This document shows, one piece after another, positions 25,901-33,402 of a stretch of DNA of 64,000 nt. The notes beneath the pieces were generated by a model that was not told where the DNA came from, did no database searches, and saw only the letters and a list, made by a program, of their open reading frames with translations. The stretch spans positions 62,001-126,000 of the forward strand of contig NZ_PUEJ01000004.1 of assembly GCF_002982075.1 (NCBI RefSeq), in the 5' to 3' direction. Position 1 is the first letter of the stretch. Each line of letters starts with the position of its first letter. The translations under genes and the position numbers were made by a program. The stretch is from Labrys okinawensis. GTDB taxonomy: Bacteria > Pseudomonadota > Alphaproteobacteria > Rhizobiales > Labraceae.

Positions 25901-26664
25901 GCCGGATCATCGGCGGCCCCCTCTCCTCCCGCCCGCGCCGAGAAAGTCGGACGCAACAGCGTTGCCATGCCGACAAAGGTCGGCTTGCCGCCCTGAAGCT
26001 TGACCTGACCATCGAGATCAAGCGTTACCGGCTTGTCCGCCGGCACGGCCGTGATACGCAGATTGAGGCTGCCCTTTTCGGCAACACCCGTGGCGATTTT
26101 CACCGTATGGGGCACGCCGGCGATCTTGATCCCGCCCTCGGCCTTGTAGGGACCGAGCACCGAGCCGGATTCACCGACCAGATTGATGCCTGTGAGGCTG
26201 ATGTCCTGACCGTCGACCTTGTTGACATAGTGAAGCGAGCCGCCGCTGACCTCGAAGCTCTCGACCGCCGCCCCGAGCGACACCGGATATTTCGAGAGAG
26301 GCGCAATGGTTCCCTCATCGTCGGCCGTCACGGACAAGGCGGGATTGCGCACCACGACATTGGAAAGATCGACATCGCCCCGCAGCAGGCCACCCAGGCT
26401 GACATCACCGTCGATGCGGGCAACGTTCAGCTTGGTGGTGCCATAGGGGTCGCCGATGCTGACATCCGAGAGAGACAGCCAGGGCTGGGGCAGGAGGCGC
26501 GCCTCGATCGGACCCCGAATGATCACGGGCGTGCCGAAATGCTGCGTAAGGCGATTTCCGATGTCCTCGCGCCAGGCATTCCAGTCGACGTAGAGGGGCG
26601 CGGTGAACACGGCCGCGAACGCCACGATCAACAAAAAACCAATAACGGTGAGCGCCTCGCGCAC
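22999..26664 (-). CDS. AsmA family protein
   Basis: Large envelope protein of 1221 residues. The N-terminus is a membrane anchor ('ALTVIGFLLIVAFAAVFTAPLYVDWNAWREDIGNRLTQHFG', residues 4-45), then the AsmA opening 'GTPVIIRGPIEARLLPQPWLSLSDVSIGDP'. Long beta-rich repeats of 'xGNLDLKSDRATG / LxxDGLMLGGELT' kind follow, and a second AsmA_2 region sits near residues 930-1060 ('GFRVRKVALQGRQLSGELAMGVEFQGNGRSPDAVMSSLTGGGTVEI'-like). The C-terminal 150 residues are a helical 'RIEEKAQEDARRAEALKMQ' segment and a Pro-rich tail. AsmA-like proteins are thought to bridge the periplasm and move phospholipids to the outer membrane; the role of this one is inferred only from the family. Confidence 0.85.
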   Translation of the reverse strand: MREALTVIGFLLIVAFAAVFTAPLYVDWNAWREDIGNRLTQHFGTPVIIRGPIEARLLPQPWLSLSDVSIGDPYGTTKLNVARIDGDVSLGGLLRGDVDLSNVVVRNPALSVTADDEGTIAPLSKYPVSLGAAVESFEVSGGSLHYVNKVDGQDISLTGINLVGESGSVLGPYKAEGGIKIAGVPHTVKIATGVAEKGSLNLRITAVPADKPVTLDLDGQVKLQGGKPTFVGMATLLRPTFSARAGGEGAADDPASGEQLAWSLSGPVTATPAGVVSDKVAIQLGPDERALKLAGSVNLAFGATPVLEANLTGKQLELDRFVGIGPDKRQPPAAVLARLAKAMPALAGAATNAQIDLAADGLMLGGELTQKARASIRVTEGKLQVDRLEADLPGSSHLLLAGDVNDEDGGFRGNLDLKSDRATGLIGWLQGQPVLGRPDAARKLSLKAALDADADKVDFSQLTLAIDDAAVKGRLAWNRLAHGRSAGRVEANLAAQRIDLDVLPSVAALLPGSSDLFSEADIRLKAEALALSGIEAKSVSGHIKAGGKLIALEDVVVSDLGGANLTANGRIDNIGAEPQGEIRIVLNGKDLSGLATTLKRSTLPAFWVNAFAARAAALSPANASLSIAFGAARRYSVDGKFGGSVLQLDTQFAGKGAGESADIRVKADSLDVATLMRQAGLDYTVGSVPGRASLEMALSGPLNGAMRWNASFEGAGLQLSGTGKMTGSFEAPAFDGRLTASTDDALVPAQLVNLPLPGVVPSQSATLDTGFRARAGRYVFDDLTGTVLGMPVSGALTLNAGMPARLDGRLNFLKADGQLLGSLFSGADLSAGNANGNAFSDEAFGAGTFDALAGRLSVSAKTLRLSRRLPDLDDARAVVNFGNGKVAVDDFAAKLAGGDVTGALQLSHAALDTAASGRFSLRKVALQGRQLSGELAMGVEFQGNGRSPDAVMSSLTGGGTVEIAQASLAGLSENAFGQTVAAVDGGLSGDAGHVRETFERSLDEAPLKTGTITGNLTLAGGVLRLSSTRATSAQGSVSLSGLLDLSDLTMKADIALSPANPADGFGGPAPTIPVQLRGTLDALRKQVDVSSLVAWLSIRGVEQQARKLEALEAQRRIEEKAQEDARRAEALKMQKAIEEARRKTLPPLQLGPVTPAPGGAGMPLAPSSGLPGVPPVKLPSLENLPASPLTPGHTTVVPAPLLPNAGPALPQPPVVSPPVSP

Positions 26665-27256
26665 GCCGCACGTCCTTTCCTACGCTTTTTGCGATCGGCC
26701 CTATCGTCGAGCATCGCAAAAATGCTTCCAAACAAGTGTTCGAGCAAATGTGTTCTCTCAGAACACGCCTTGCTCCCGAGCCGGAAACCCATCTCGTCCT
26801 AGCCGTCGGTCAGGTAATTCCGGTTTCGAGGCCCCTCCCCCACCAATCTCCGACCATACGCGAAAACCAAGGCGAGACGAAACCGGGAACGGGGAGAAAC
26901 TATGGTCCCAGGTCACCGCGCGAGGCAGCAAACGGGCGGTCGCCGAGGCAGGATTCATGCCTACAAAATCTGAATATGAGCGGATTCGCGGGCAATTGTC
27001 TTACGAACGACTCGGCGTGTTCACATTTTCACCATTTCTTTAGATTTCATTAAGACCCGTACGAAATGTGTGATATGACATCCTCCGCCGGGATAAATGC
27101 GAAAGCATGAGCCGGTTGTGCTGTGCCTGGATGCTCCCCATACAAAAGAATGAGCAGCAGGCAAAAAGAGGGCGGTCGAATTCCTGGCCGTTCGTCACAA
27201 CAGCGTCGCGTCAATAGAGGAACGGTATCTCTCGCTTTCAGTGAGGTGGGTACACA
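26665..27256. other. 592-base intergenic region between AsmA-like gene and small secreted protein
   Basis: It should contain divergent promoters. Several small frames exist on the plus strand but have no family likeness and no ribosome-binding sites. A stretch near 26690-26760 (GCGATCGG...ATCGCAAAAATGC...) resembles the AAAGCG...GATCGCAAAG repeat seen at 27.6, 29.5 and 62.4 kb. The part 27000-27075 is AT-rich (CACATTTTCACCATTTCTTT) and may hold a promoter, but no clear boxes can be chosen. Confidence 0.35.
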
Positions 27257-27556
27257 ATGTTACGCTTGATCAGCTCCGTCGGAGTCGTATTGGCGTTAGG
27301 TGTCTTCGGCGCAGGCTTCTATACGGTTGGGACGAGTACGGGGCAGTCTCCGTTGGCCCGTAGCGAACCGACGAGCCGTGTAGCAGCCGCGAACATGCTG
27401 GTATTTCTTTCGGTGGACAAGCAAACACAGCAGGCAGGCTATCTCGACGGCCGGCCCGTCCCTTCCGGTTTGACGATGCCGATCATCGTCCGTGTCAAAC
27501 CCAAGGACGCTACTGAAGGAAAGGCCGCTGGTCAGCCGGTGGTGGTGACGCCATAG
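27257..27556 (+). CDS. Small hypothetical exported protein
   Basis: Protein of 99 residues that I do not recognise. The first 22 residues are a hydrophobic signal or anchor (MLRLISSVGVVLALGVFGAG). The rest is hydrophilic, with 'VAAANMLVFLSVDKQTQQAGYLDGRPVPSGLTMPIIVRVKPKD' at the centre. There is no cysteine for a lipobox. GAGGTGGG lies nine bases before the ATG and a strong bidirectional terminator is found 225 bases after the stop, which supports an expressed monocistronic gene. Probably periplasmic or membrane-tethered. Confidence 0.6.
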   Translation: MLRLISSVGVVLALGVFGAGFYTVGTSTGQSPLARSEPTSRVAAANMLVFLSVDKQTQQAGYLDGRPVPSGLTMPIIVRVKPKDATEGKAAGQPVVVTP

Positions 27557-27876
27557 GAGAGGATGGGTTTCACGGCTAAAGCGCTTTGCGATTGGACGGG
27601 ATTGCCAAGAATCGCAAAGACGCGCTGAAACAGGAGCCAGAGCAGGAAAGCGTTCAACCATGAACGCACTTTGCTCAGGGAGGGACCCGGGCCGGAACCG
27701 TCTTCGAGCAACAGAGCTTGGCCTGATCGCAGGCAAGGCTCGACAGGCCCCCAAGCGGGTGCCCAAGATGAATGAAAACGACAGGCGGATGTTTCCAGAA
27801 GAAGCATCCGCCTGTTGCTTTTTGCAGCGGCGACCGGAGCCCACGGCTCGAAGGGGCATCCGGCTTCGTCATGCGC
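27557..27876. repeat. Intergenic region with AAAGCGCTTTGCGAT-type repeat
   Basis: From 27579 the sequence reads AAAGCGCTTTGCGATTGG, then AGAATCGCAAAGACGCGCTG. Related stretches are at 29484-29590 and 62410-62475 (ATCGCAAAGCGCTTTCGA; GTGCAAAGACGCGTTGAACC), each ending near AGAGTTAGA or GAGTTAGAAGC. This is a dispersed non-coding repeat. The rest of the gap holds the bidirectional terminator at 27781-27823. Confidence 0.5.
27781..27823 (+). terminator. Bidirectional intrinsic terminator
   Basis: ACAGGCGGATG (27781-27791) and CATCCGCCTGT (27805-27815) form a perfect 11-bp stem with a 13-base loop. TGCTTTTTG follows on the plus strand and CGTTTTC on the minus strand. It serves both the small secreted-protein gene (plus) and the D-lactate dehydrogenase gene (minus). 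Confidence 0.85.
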
Positions 27877-29289
27877 TCAATCCGGAAAGATCTTGCCTGG
27901 ATTCATGATGCCGGCCGGGTCCAAGGCCCGCTTGATCGCCTGCATCGCCGCCAGAGCTGGAGCACCATGTTCGGCTTTGAGATATTTGCGCTTGCCCTGC
28001 CCCACGCCATGTTCGCCGGTACAGGTGCCTTCCATGGCAAGCGCCCGCTCCACCAGCCGTTCAAGGAAGCCCTCGCAGGCGGCGATCTCACTGGGATCGC
28101 TCATGTCGATCATCGGCTGCACGTGGAAATTGCCATCGCCGACATGGCCGACGATCGGGGCGATCAGGCCGGTGGCATCGATGTCCAGGCGGGTTTGCGC
28201 CACGCATTCGGCCAACCGCGACAGCGGCACGCAGACATCGGTGGCGACGATCTCGGCGCCTTGCCACATGGACTTGACCGCCCAATAGGCATTGTGACGC
28301 GCGGCCCAGAGCTTGGTTCGTTCCTCCGGCTTGGTGGCCCAGGTGAAGGGTCCGCCTCCGAACTCGGCCGCAATTTCCCCGAAGCGCTCGGCCTGCTCGG
28401 CCACGCCGGCGTCGCTGCCGTGGAACTCCAGGAACAGCATCGGCGTCTCGGGCAGGCCGAGGCCGGAATAGGCATTGGCCGCCTTCACCATCAAAGTATC
28501 GAGCAGTTCGATGCGCGCCACGGCAAGGCCGGACTGGATGGTGGCGATCACCGCATCGCAGGCGGCCTTCTCGCTGCCGAAGGGGCAGACGCCCGCGCTG
28601 ATGGCCTCGGGTATGCCGTGCAGGCGCAGGGTCACTTCGGTGATGACGCCGAGCGTTCCCTCCGAACCGACGAGCAGGCGCGTGAGGTCATAGCCGGCCG
28701 AGCTCTTCTTGGCGCGGCTTGCGGTCGAGATGATCTCGCCATTGGCCAGCACCGCGCGCAGCGAAAGAACATTGTCTTTCATGGTGCCGTAGCGCACGGC
28801 GTTGGTGCCCGAAGCGCGCGTCGCCGCCATGCCGCCCAGCGAAGCGTCGGCGCCGGGATCGATGGGAAAGAACAGCCCCTGGTCGCGCAGATAGTCGTTG
28901 AGCTGCTTGCGCGTCACCCCCGGCTGCACCACGGCATCGAGGTCCTCGGCATGCACGGCGACGATGGCGTTCATGCGGCTGGTGTCGACGGAGATGCCGC
29001 CTTCCGGCGCATTGACATGTCCCTCCAAGCCCGTGCCGGTGCCATAGGGAATGATGGGCACGCCATGACGGGCACACAGCCGCACGATATCGGCCACTTC
29101 GCCTTCATTCTCCGGAAAGACCACGGCATCCGGCGCCTGGGCAGGCAGCCAGGTCAGCGTGCTCGCATGCTGGTCGCGCAGGGCCTGGCCCGCCGAAAAG
29201 CGCGGACCGAATTGGCTGGCGAGGGCATCGCAGACGGCAGCGAGGTCTTCGGGCTGGTAGCGCCGGGAATTTGCGCCGGAATTGACCAT
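27877..29289 (-). CDS. FAD-linked D-lactate dehydrogenase (cytochrome) family oxidoreductase
   Basis: Flavoenzyme of 470 residues in the GlcD/LDHD family, oxidising D-2-hydroxy acids such as D-lactate and passing electrons to the respiratory chain. The PCMH-type FAD domain is in the first half ('VVFPENEGEVADIVRLCARHGVPIIPYGTGTGLEGH', 'DPGADASLGGMAATRASGTNAVRYGTMKDNV', 'LTRLLVGSEGTLGVITEVTLRLH'). The C-terminal cap contains 'GHVGDGNFHV' and ends 'EHGVGQGKRKYL...ALDPAGIMNPGKIF', the family hallmark. No glcE or glcF lies nearby, favouring a single-subunit D-lactate dehydrogenase over glycolate oxidase. The substrate is inferred from the family. Confidence 0.87.
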   Translation of the reverse strand: MVNSGANSRRYQPEDLAAVCDALASQFGPRFSAGQALRDQHASTLTWLPAQAPDAVVFPENEGEVADIVRLCARHGVPIIPYGTGTGLEGHVNAPEGGISVDTSRMNAIVAVHAEDLDAVVQPGVTRKQLNDYLRDQGLFFPIDPGADASLGGMAATRASGTNAVRYGTMKDNVLSLRAVLANGEIISTASRAKKSSAGYDLTRLLVGSEGTLGVITEVTLRLHGIPEAISAGVCPFGSEKAACDAVIATIQSGLAVARIELLDTLMVKAANAYSGLGLPETPMLFLEFHGSDAGVAEQAERFGEIAAEFGGGPFTWATKPEERTKLWAARHNAYWAVKSMWQGAEIVATDVCVPLSRLAECVAQTRLDIDATGLIAPIVGHVGDGNFHVQPMIDMSDPSEIAACEGFLERLVERALAMEGTCTGEHGVGQGKRKYLKAEHGAPALAAMQAIKRALDPAGIMNPGKIFPD

Positions 29290-29602
29290 AATATGCTACT
29301 TTTTCTTGAGGTATGAGCCATTTGGCATACACTGACTGGGAAGGCCTGCGCCAGAGGGTATCGCGATCGTGATCGATCGCGCCCCGTATTCGGCGCGGAC
29401 CGACCTGAAACGAAGCTGAATATCCGAGCCTGCCCAACAGGTTCGGATATTCAGTTTGAAGTGGGTGAGAGGAAACAAGATCTAAAGCGTTTGCGGCTAG
29501 AAGGAAGCCTGAAGGATCGCAAAGCGCTTTCGAAACAAGGAGTTAGAAGCCAAGGCGCGTTTTCGTCATGACGCGCTTTGCTCTAGTGGCGTGGGAGTGG
29601 AG
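29290..29602. repeat. Intergenic region with a 20-bp imperfect inverted repeat and dispersed repeat
   Basis: This 313-base gap lies between divergent genes. At 29413-29432 and 29438-29457 are 20-base arms (AAGCTGAATATCCGAGCCTG and its near complement, 18 of 20 matching) around a five-base loop. A second element at 29484-29590 is a copy of the AAAGCG...ATCGCAAAGCG repeat. Near 29360 is the palindromic GCGATCGTGATCGATCGCG. No gene is supported. Confidence 0.5.
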
Positions 29603-30121
29603 ATGTTTGACACCAGCAAATTGCCGGCATTGTTCTTCGCGCCCTTCGTGTCCTCGCCGATGCGCATCGAACCGCATTGGATCGACTATAACGGCCATCT
29701 GAACATGGCCTATTATCACGTGCTGTTCGACAATGCCCTCGGCGAAGCCTTGTCGCTCGTCGGCCTGGGAGAGGACTACATTCGCGAGCGCGGCATGTCG
29801 TTCTTTACCGGCGAAGTGCACGTCATCTACAAGCGTGAACTTCATCTCGACGACCCCGTGCGGGTACGCCTGCAGCTGGTCGGCTATGACGAAAAGCGCC
29901 TGCACATCTATGAAGAACTCTGCCACGCCACCGAGGGCTGGGTGTCGGCGACCTGCGAACTGATCTCCCTCAACGTCGACATGGCGACCCGGCGGGTGGC
30001 CCCCTTCCCGTGCGATATCATCGACAATCTCGCCGAGATGCGTTCCTCGCACGGCTATCTGCCCACGCCGGAAATCGTCGGCCGGGCGATCCGCACCCCT
30101 GCCCCGGTCAGCCGGCAATAG
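29603..30121 (+). CDS. Thioesterase (hotdog fold, 4HBT type)
   Basis: Acyl-CoA thioesterase-like protein of 172 residues. The hotdog signature is 'HWIDYNGHLNMAYYHVLFDNALGEAL', with the conserved Asp/Asn and aromatic residues, followed by 'YKRELHLDDPVRVRLQLVGYDEKRLHIYEEL' and 'ATCELISLNVDMATRRVAPFP'. The form is close to the thioesterases found with carnitine or betainyl-CoA metabolism, but no such genes adjoin. I use ATG 29603 with GGAG five bases upstream; a GTG at 29591 would add four residues. Its last 14 bases overlap the convergent DUF817 gene. Confidence 0.85.
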   Translation: MFDTSKLPALFFAPFVSSPMRIEPHWIDYNGHLNMAYYHVLFDNALGEALSLVGLGEDYIRERGMSFFTGEVHVIYKRELHLDDPVRVRLQLVGYDEKRLHIYEELCHATEGWVSATCELISLNVDMATRRVAPFPCDIIDNLAEMRSSHGYLPTPEIVGRAIRTPAPVSRQ

Positions 30122-30920
30122 GCGCCGGGCGGCCAGGACTGCGCACCAGCAGCACCGGCCGATGCACCAGCGACACCAGCACGAAGCTGACGATCATCAG
30201 CAAATACCAGGCCCCGAGCTTGCCGGCGGACACCAGGGCAAAGCCGTGGCGCTGATTGGGGTAGATCCAGACCTGGCCGAAGCTGCCGATGTTCTCGGCG
30301 ATCCAGATAAAGAAAGCCACGAGGAGGAAACCGAGCAGCAGCGGCATGGAACGCGGCTCGCGGTCCACCGTGAAATAGATCTGCGTGCGCCGGAACAGGA
30401 CGGCGATGGCGGCAAACAGGCCGAGGCGGATGTCCGGCAGGAAATGGTGGGTAAAGAAATTCACATAGATCAGCGCGGCCAATAGGATGGTCCAGCGCAT
30501 GCGCGGGTAGGAATTGTAGCGGAAATCGAACAGGCGGGCCGCGCGGGCGATGTAGCTGCCGACGGCTGAATACATGAAGCCTGAGAACAGCGGTACCTCA
30601 CCGATCCTGAGCAGGCTCGGCTCGGGATAGGCCCAGGAACCGGCCTGCGTCTTGTAGATCTCCATGATGGTGCCGACGACATGAAAGACCGCGATCACGG
30701 CGGCCTCTTCCCAGGTCTCGAGCTTGAGCGCGAGCAACAGGCCTTGGATGCCCAACGCCGCAAAGCAGAGGAAATCGTAGCGGCTGAGCCAGGCGCCCTC
30801 GGGATAATACAGGCGGGTCGCCAGGATCAGGGCGAGAAAGGATCCGCCGAATAGGCAGGCCCAGGCCTGCTTGAGGCCGAAGAGCCAGAATTCGCGAAGG
30901 AAGAGCCTGAGCATTGCCAT
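30108..30920 (-). CDS. DUF817 family integral membrane protein
   Basis: Membrane protein of 270 residues with about seven or eight hydrophobic helices, fitting DUF817 (PF05675). Recognisable stretches are 'ALKLETWEEAAVIAVFHVVGTIMEIYKTQAGSWAYPEPSLLRIGEVPLFSGFMYSAVGSYIARAARLFDFRY' region and 'RHGFALVSAGKLGAWYLLMIVSFVLVSLVHRP'. Function is unknown; the conserved Glu, His, Trp and Tyr residues in the first half suggest a transport or enzyme role. The ATG at 30920 has AGGA six bases before it. Its 3' end overlaps the thioesterase gene by 14 bases. Confidence 0.88.
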   Translation of the reverse strand: MAMLRLFLREFWLFGLKQAWACLFGGSFLALILATRLYYPEGAWLSRYDFLCFAALGIQGLLLALKLETWEEAAVIAVFHVVGTIMEIYKTQAGSWAYPEPSLLRIGEVPLFSGFMYSAVGSYIARAARLFDFRYNSYPRMRWTILLAALIYVNFFTHHFLPDIRLGLFAAIAVLFRRTQIYFTVDREPRSMPLLLGFLLVAFFIWIAENIGSFGQVWIYPNQRHGFALVSAGKLGAWYLLMIVSFVLVSLVHRPVLLVRSPGRPAPIAG

Positions 30921-31238
30921 GGCCGATCCTTACATGGCTGTTTGCAGCCGCGATGCAGGCGCATTGATGCCCGCGTGAAATCGAGGTGCAGGATCGGCTG
31001 CTGCCGGGAGGAAATGGTATGCCGCCGCGCCGCCTTTTCCAGCAAAACGCCCAAATAATCACCACCAACGCCTTGAAACATAACCAATATTCTTGGCACG
31101 AAAATAACTTGCCTAAGGGCTTTGTCTGGGCGACACTTCCGGGATCGGCATTGGCGACAGACCTTGGGCGACAAGCCTCGCCCCCATAAAAGGCATAAGC
31201 GCCGGCCGGCCATTCAGAGAGACGGAAGGGTGCCAATC
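30921..31238. other. Intergenic region between DUF817 and betaine-type binding protein genes
   Basis: This 318-base divergent gap should hold promoters for both genes. The part 31040-31110 is AT-rich (AATAATCACC, ATAACCAATATTC). Several short frames cross it without ribosome-binding sites or family likeness. No clear operator, hairpin or RNA is identified. Confidence 0.35.
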
Positions 31239-32210
31239 ATGGACTGCCTGAAAGTATTTCAACGCGGCGGCCTTGCGGCCGCGGCGTTTGCTTTGCTCGT
31301 GGGAACCGCACCGGCTTCGGCGGCTCCACCGGAATCCTCGGATCCCATCAAGATCGCCCTGTTCGACTGGACCAGCGTCAATCTCAACGCCAAGATCCTG
31401 GGCGGCATCCTCGAGAAGCTCGGATACACCGTCGAATATCCGACTGCCGACTATCTCTCCAGCCTGACCACCGGCCTCACCAATGGAGACCTGACGCTCG
31501 GCGTCGAATTCTGGGACACTACGGCCGGCGAGGCCATGAAGGCCTCGGATGCCACCAAGCAGACCGAGCGGCTGGGCAAGCTCGGCCCCAAGGCCAAGGA
31601 GGAGTGGTGGTACCCGCTCTACATGAAGGAGAAATGCCCCGGCCTGCCCGACTGGAAGGCCCTGCTGGACCCCAAATGCGCCGAAGCCTTCTCCACGCCC
31701 GACACGGCTCCGAAGGGCCGCTATCTCGGCGGCCCTGTGACCTGGGAAGGCTTCGATGACGAGCGTGTCGCGGCCCTGAAGCTGCCCTTCACCGTCATTC
31801 ATGCCGGCACCGATGGCGCCATGTTCGCCGAACTCGATTCCGCCTATCAGCGCAAGGCGCCGATCATGCTGTGGATCTATTCGCCGCATTGGGCCACGGC
31901 GAAATACCAGGGCGAATGGGTGAAATTTCCCGAATACGAACCTGCCTGCTACTCGGACCCGAAATGGGGCAGCAATCCGGATGCCAAATATGATTGCGGC
32001 AAGCCGCATGGCGAGATCTGGAAATATGCCTGGGCCGGCATGAAGGACAAATGGCCCGTGGCCTACAAGGTCGCCAAGGCCTACGCGATCGAAACCGACG
32101 AGCTCAACAAGCTGAGCGGCCAGGTGGATCTCGAAGGCAAGAGCCTTGACGAGGTCGCCGCCAAGTGGGTCACCGATCACGAGGCGACCTGGAAGGCCTG
32201 GGCGCAGTGA
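31239..32210 (+). CDS. Glycine betaine/proline-type ABC transporter substrate-binding protein
   Basis: Periplasmic binding protein (OpuAC/ProX domain), 323 residues, with a signal peptide to about residue 29 (GTAPASAA). The domain begins 'PIKIALFDWTSVNLNAKILGGILEKLGYTVEYPTAD'. The later 'WWYPLYMKEKCPGLPDWKAL', 'PVTWEGFDDERVAALKLPFTVIHAGTDGAMFAELDSAYQRKAPIMLWIYSPHWATAKYQGEWVKFPEYEPACY' region is rich in Trp and Tyr, as needed for cation-pi binding of quaternary amines. The start at ATG 31239 has AAGGG nine bases upstream. It is first in a three-gene importer operon (binding protein, ATPase, fused permease). The ligand may be betaine, choline, proline or a relative. Confidence 0.88.
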   Translation: MDCLKVFQRGGLAAAAFALLVGTAPASAAPPESSDPIKIALFDWTSVNLNAKILGGILEKLGYTVEYPTADYLSSLTTGLTNGDLTLGVEFWDTTAGEAMKASDATKQTERLGKLGPKAKEEWWYPLYMKEKCPGLPDWKALLDPKCAEAFSTPDTAPKGRYLGGPVTWEGFDDERVAALKLPFTVIHAGTDGAMFAELDSAYQRKAPIMLWIYSPHWATAKYQGEWVKFPEYEPACYSDPKWGSNPDAKYDCGKPHGEIWKYAWAGMKDKWPVAYKVAKAYAIETDELNKLSGQVDLEGKSLDEVAAKWVTDHEATWKAWAQ

Positions 32211-32272
32211 ATCCCGTGGGCGGGCGGTGACGGACCTGCCGTGCCATGCCGCGCCGCTGCCGCCGTCTTTGC

Positions 32273-32294
32273 GGGCGGATCCGAAGATCCGCCC
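32273..32294. repeat. REP-like palindrome GGGCGGATC-CGAA-GATCCGCCC
   Basis: Perfect 9-bp arms with a four-base loop in the 115-base gap between the binding-protein and ATPase genes of the betaine-type importer. It belongs to the GATC-centred palindromes also seen at 44.0, 52.1 and 63.7 kb. In the message it would form a stable hairpin that could protect the upstream binding-protein mRNA. Confidence 0.65.
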
Positions 32295-32325
32295 GTCGGC
32301 CACCCGATGCATTCAAGAGGTATCG

Positions 32326-33402
32326 ATGCAAGGCGCGACCCCTTCGCCGGGCTCGGACGCCGCCACGCGAGCCGTGAAGCTCGCCTGCCGTGACGTCTGG
32401 AAGGTCTTCGGCCCCAATGCCGCCCGTGAGTTGGCACGGCACGGCCACCGACCGACGGATGAGGACCTCGCCAAGGCGAGCCTGGTCGCCGCCGTGCGCG
32501 AGGCCAGCCTGACCGTGCATGAGGGGGAGATCTTCATCATCATGGGATTGTCCGGCTCGGGCAAATCCACATTGCTGCGCTGCCTGGCCCGGTTGATCGA
32601 GCCGACCGCCGGCACGGTCGAGTTCGATGGCAGGGACCTGCTCAAGGCCAGCGAAGCGGAGATGATCGAGCTTCGCCGCCACAAGATGGGGATGGTGTTC
32701 CAGAACTTCGCGCTGCTGCCGCATCTGAGCGTGATCGAGAACGTCGCCTTCCCCCTTGCGGTCCAGGGCATTGCCAAGGCCGAGCGGCTGAAACGGGCCC
32801 AGGACATGGTGGACCTCGTCGGCCTGCGCGGCCGCGAAGGCTTCTATCCGCGCGAGCTCTCGGGCGGCCAGCAGCAGCGTGTCGGCATCGCCCGCAGCCT
32901 CGCCACCAAGCCCGAACTCTGGTTCCTCGATGAACCCTTTTCCGCGCTCGACCCGCTGATCCGCCGGGAGATGCAGGACGAACTCGTCCGGCTGCAGAAG
33001 GTGCTGCACAAGACCATCGTCTTCATCACGCACGACTTCGACGAGGCGATCCGCCTCGCCGATCGCGTCGCCATCATGAAGGATGGCGCCATCATCCAGA
33101 CCGGCACCCCGGAGGAACTCGTCACCCGGCCGGCAACCGATTATGTGGCCGAGTTCACCCGCGACGTCCAACGGGCGAAAGTGGTCTCGGCGCGTGGCCT
33201 CATGCGGCCGCCCCGGCAGGGCTCCGCCTATGCCGGTCATCTCGCCCCGACGGACAAGGTTTCCTCTTTCGCCGCCGACGTCATCGCTGCCGCTGCTCCC
33301 TTCGCAGTCCGCGATCCCGCGGGCGTCCTGCTCGGCGAGGTCATGCCCGATGCCGTGCTCGACATCCTGACCGGTAACGACCAGCGCAGGAACGCCGCTT
33401 GA
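32326..33402 (+). CDS. Glycine betaine/proline-type ABC transporter ATP-binding protein
   Basis: ATPase of the importer, ProV/OpuAA family, 358 residues. The N-terminal extension with 'VWKVFGPN' and 'LVAAVREASLTVHEGEIFIIMGLSGSGKSTLLRCLARLIEPTAGTVEFDGRDL' region is typical of ProV (Walker A GLSGSGKST). The signature 'ELSGGQQQRVGIARSLA', Walker B 'LWFLDEPFSALDPLIR' and switch histidine 'FITHDFDEAI' are all present. The C-terminal region after residue 275 is a shortened regulatory tail rather than a full CBS pair. The ATG 32326 follows AAGAGG. Its TGA stop overlaps the TTG start of the permease. Confidence 0.92.
   Translation: MQGATPSPGSDAATRAVKLACRDVWKVFGPNAARELARHGHRPTDEDLAKASLVAAVREASLTVHEGEIFIIMGLSGSGKSTLLRCLARLIEPTAGTVEFDGRDLLKASEAEMIELRRHKMGMVFQNFALLPHLSVIENVAFPLAVQGIAKAERLKRAQDMVDLVGLRGREGFYPRELSGGQQQRVGIARSLATKPELWFLDEPFSALDPLIRREMQDELVRLQKVLHKTIVFITHDFDEAIRLADRVAIMKDGAIIQTGTPEELVTRPATDYVAEFTRDVQRAKVVSARGLMRPPRQGSAYAGHLAPTDKVSSFAADVIAAAAPFAVRDPAGVLLGEVMPDAVLDILTGNDQRRNAA

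Noticed and set aside
26603-27053. Two plus-strand frames (146 and 105 codons) in the gap before the small exported protein
   Set aside because: No ribosome-binding sites, no hydrophobic or family pattern, and they overlap each other in different frames; the compositions look random.
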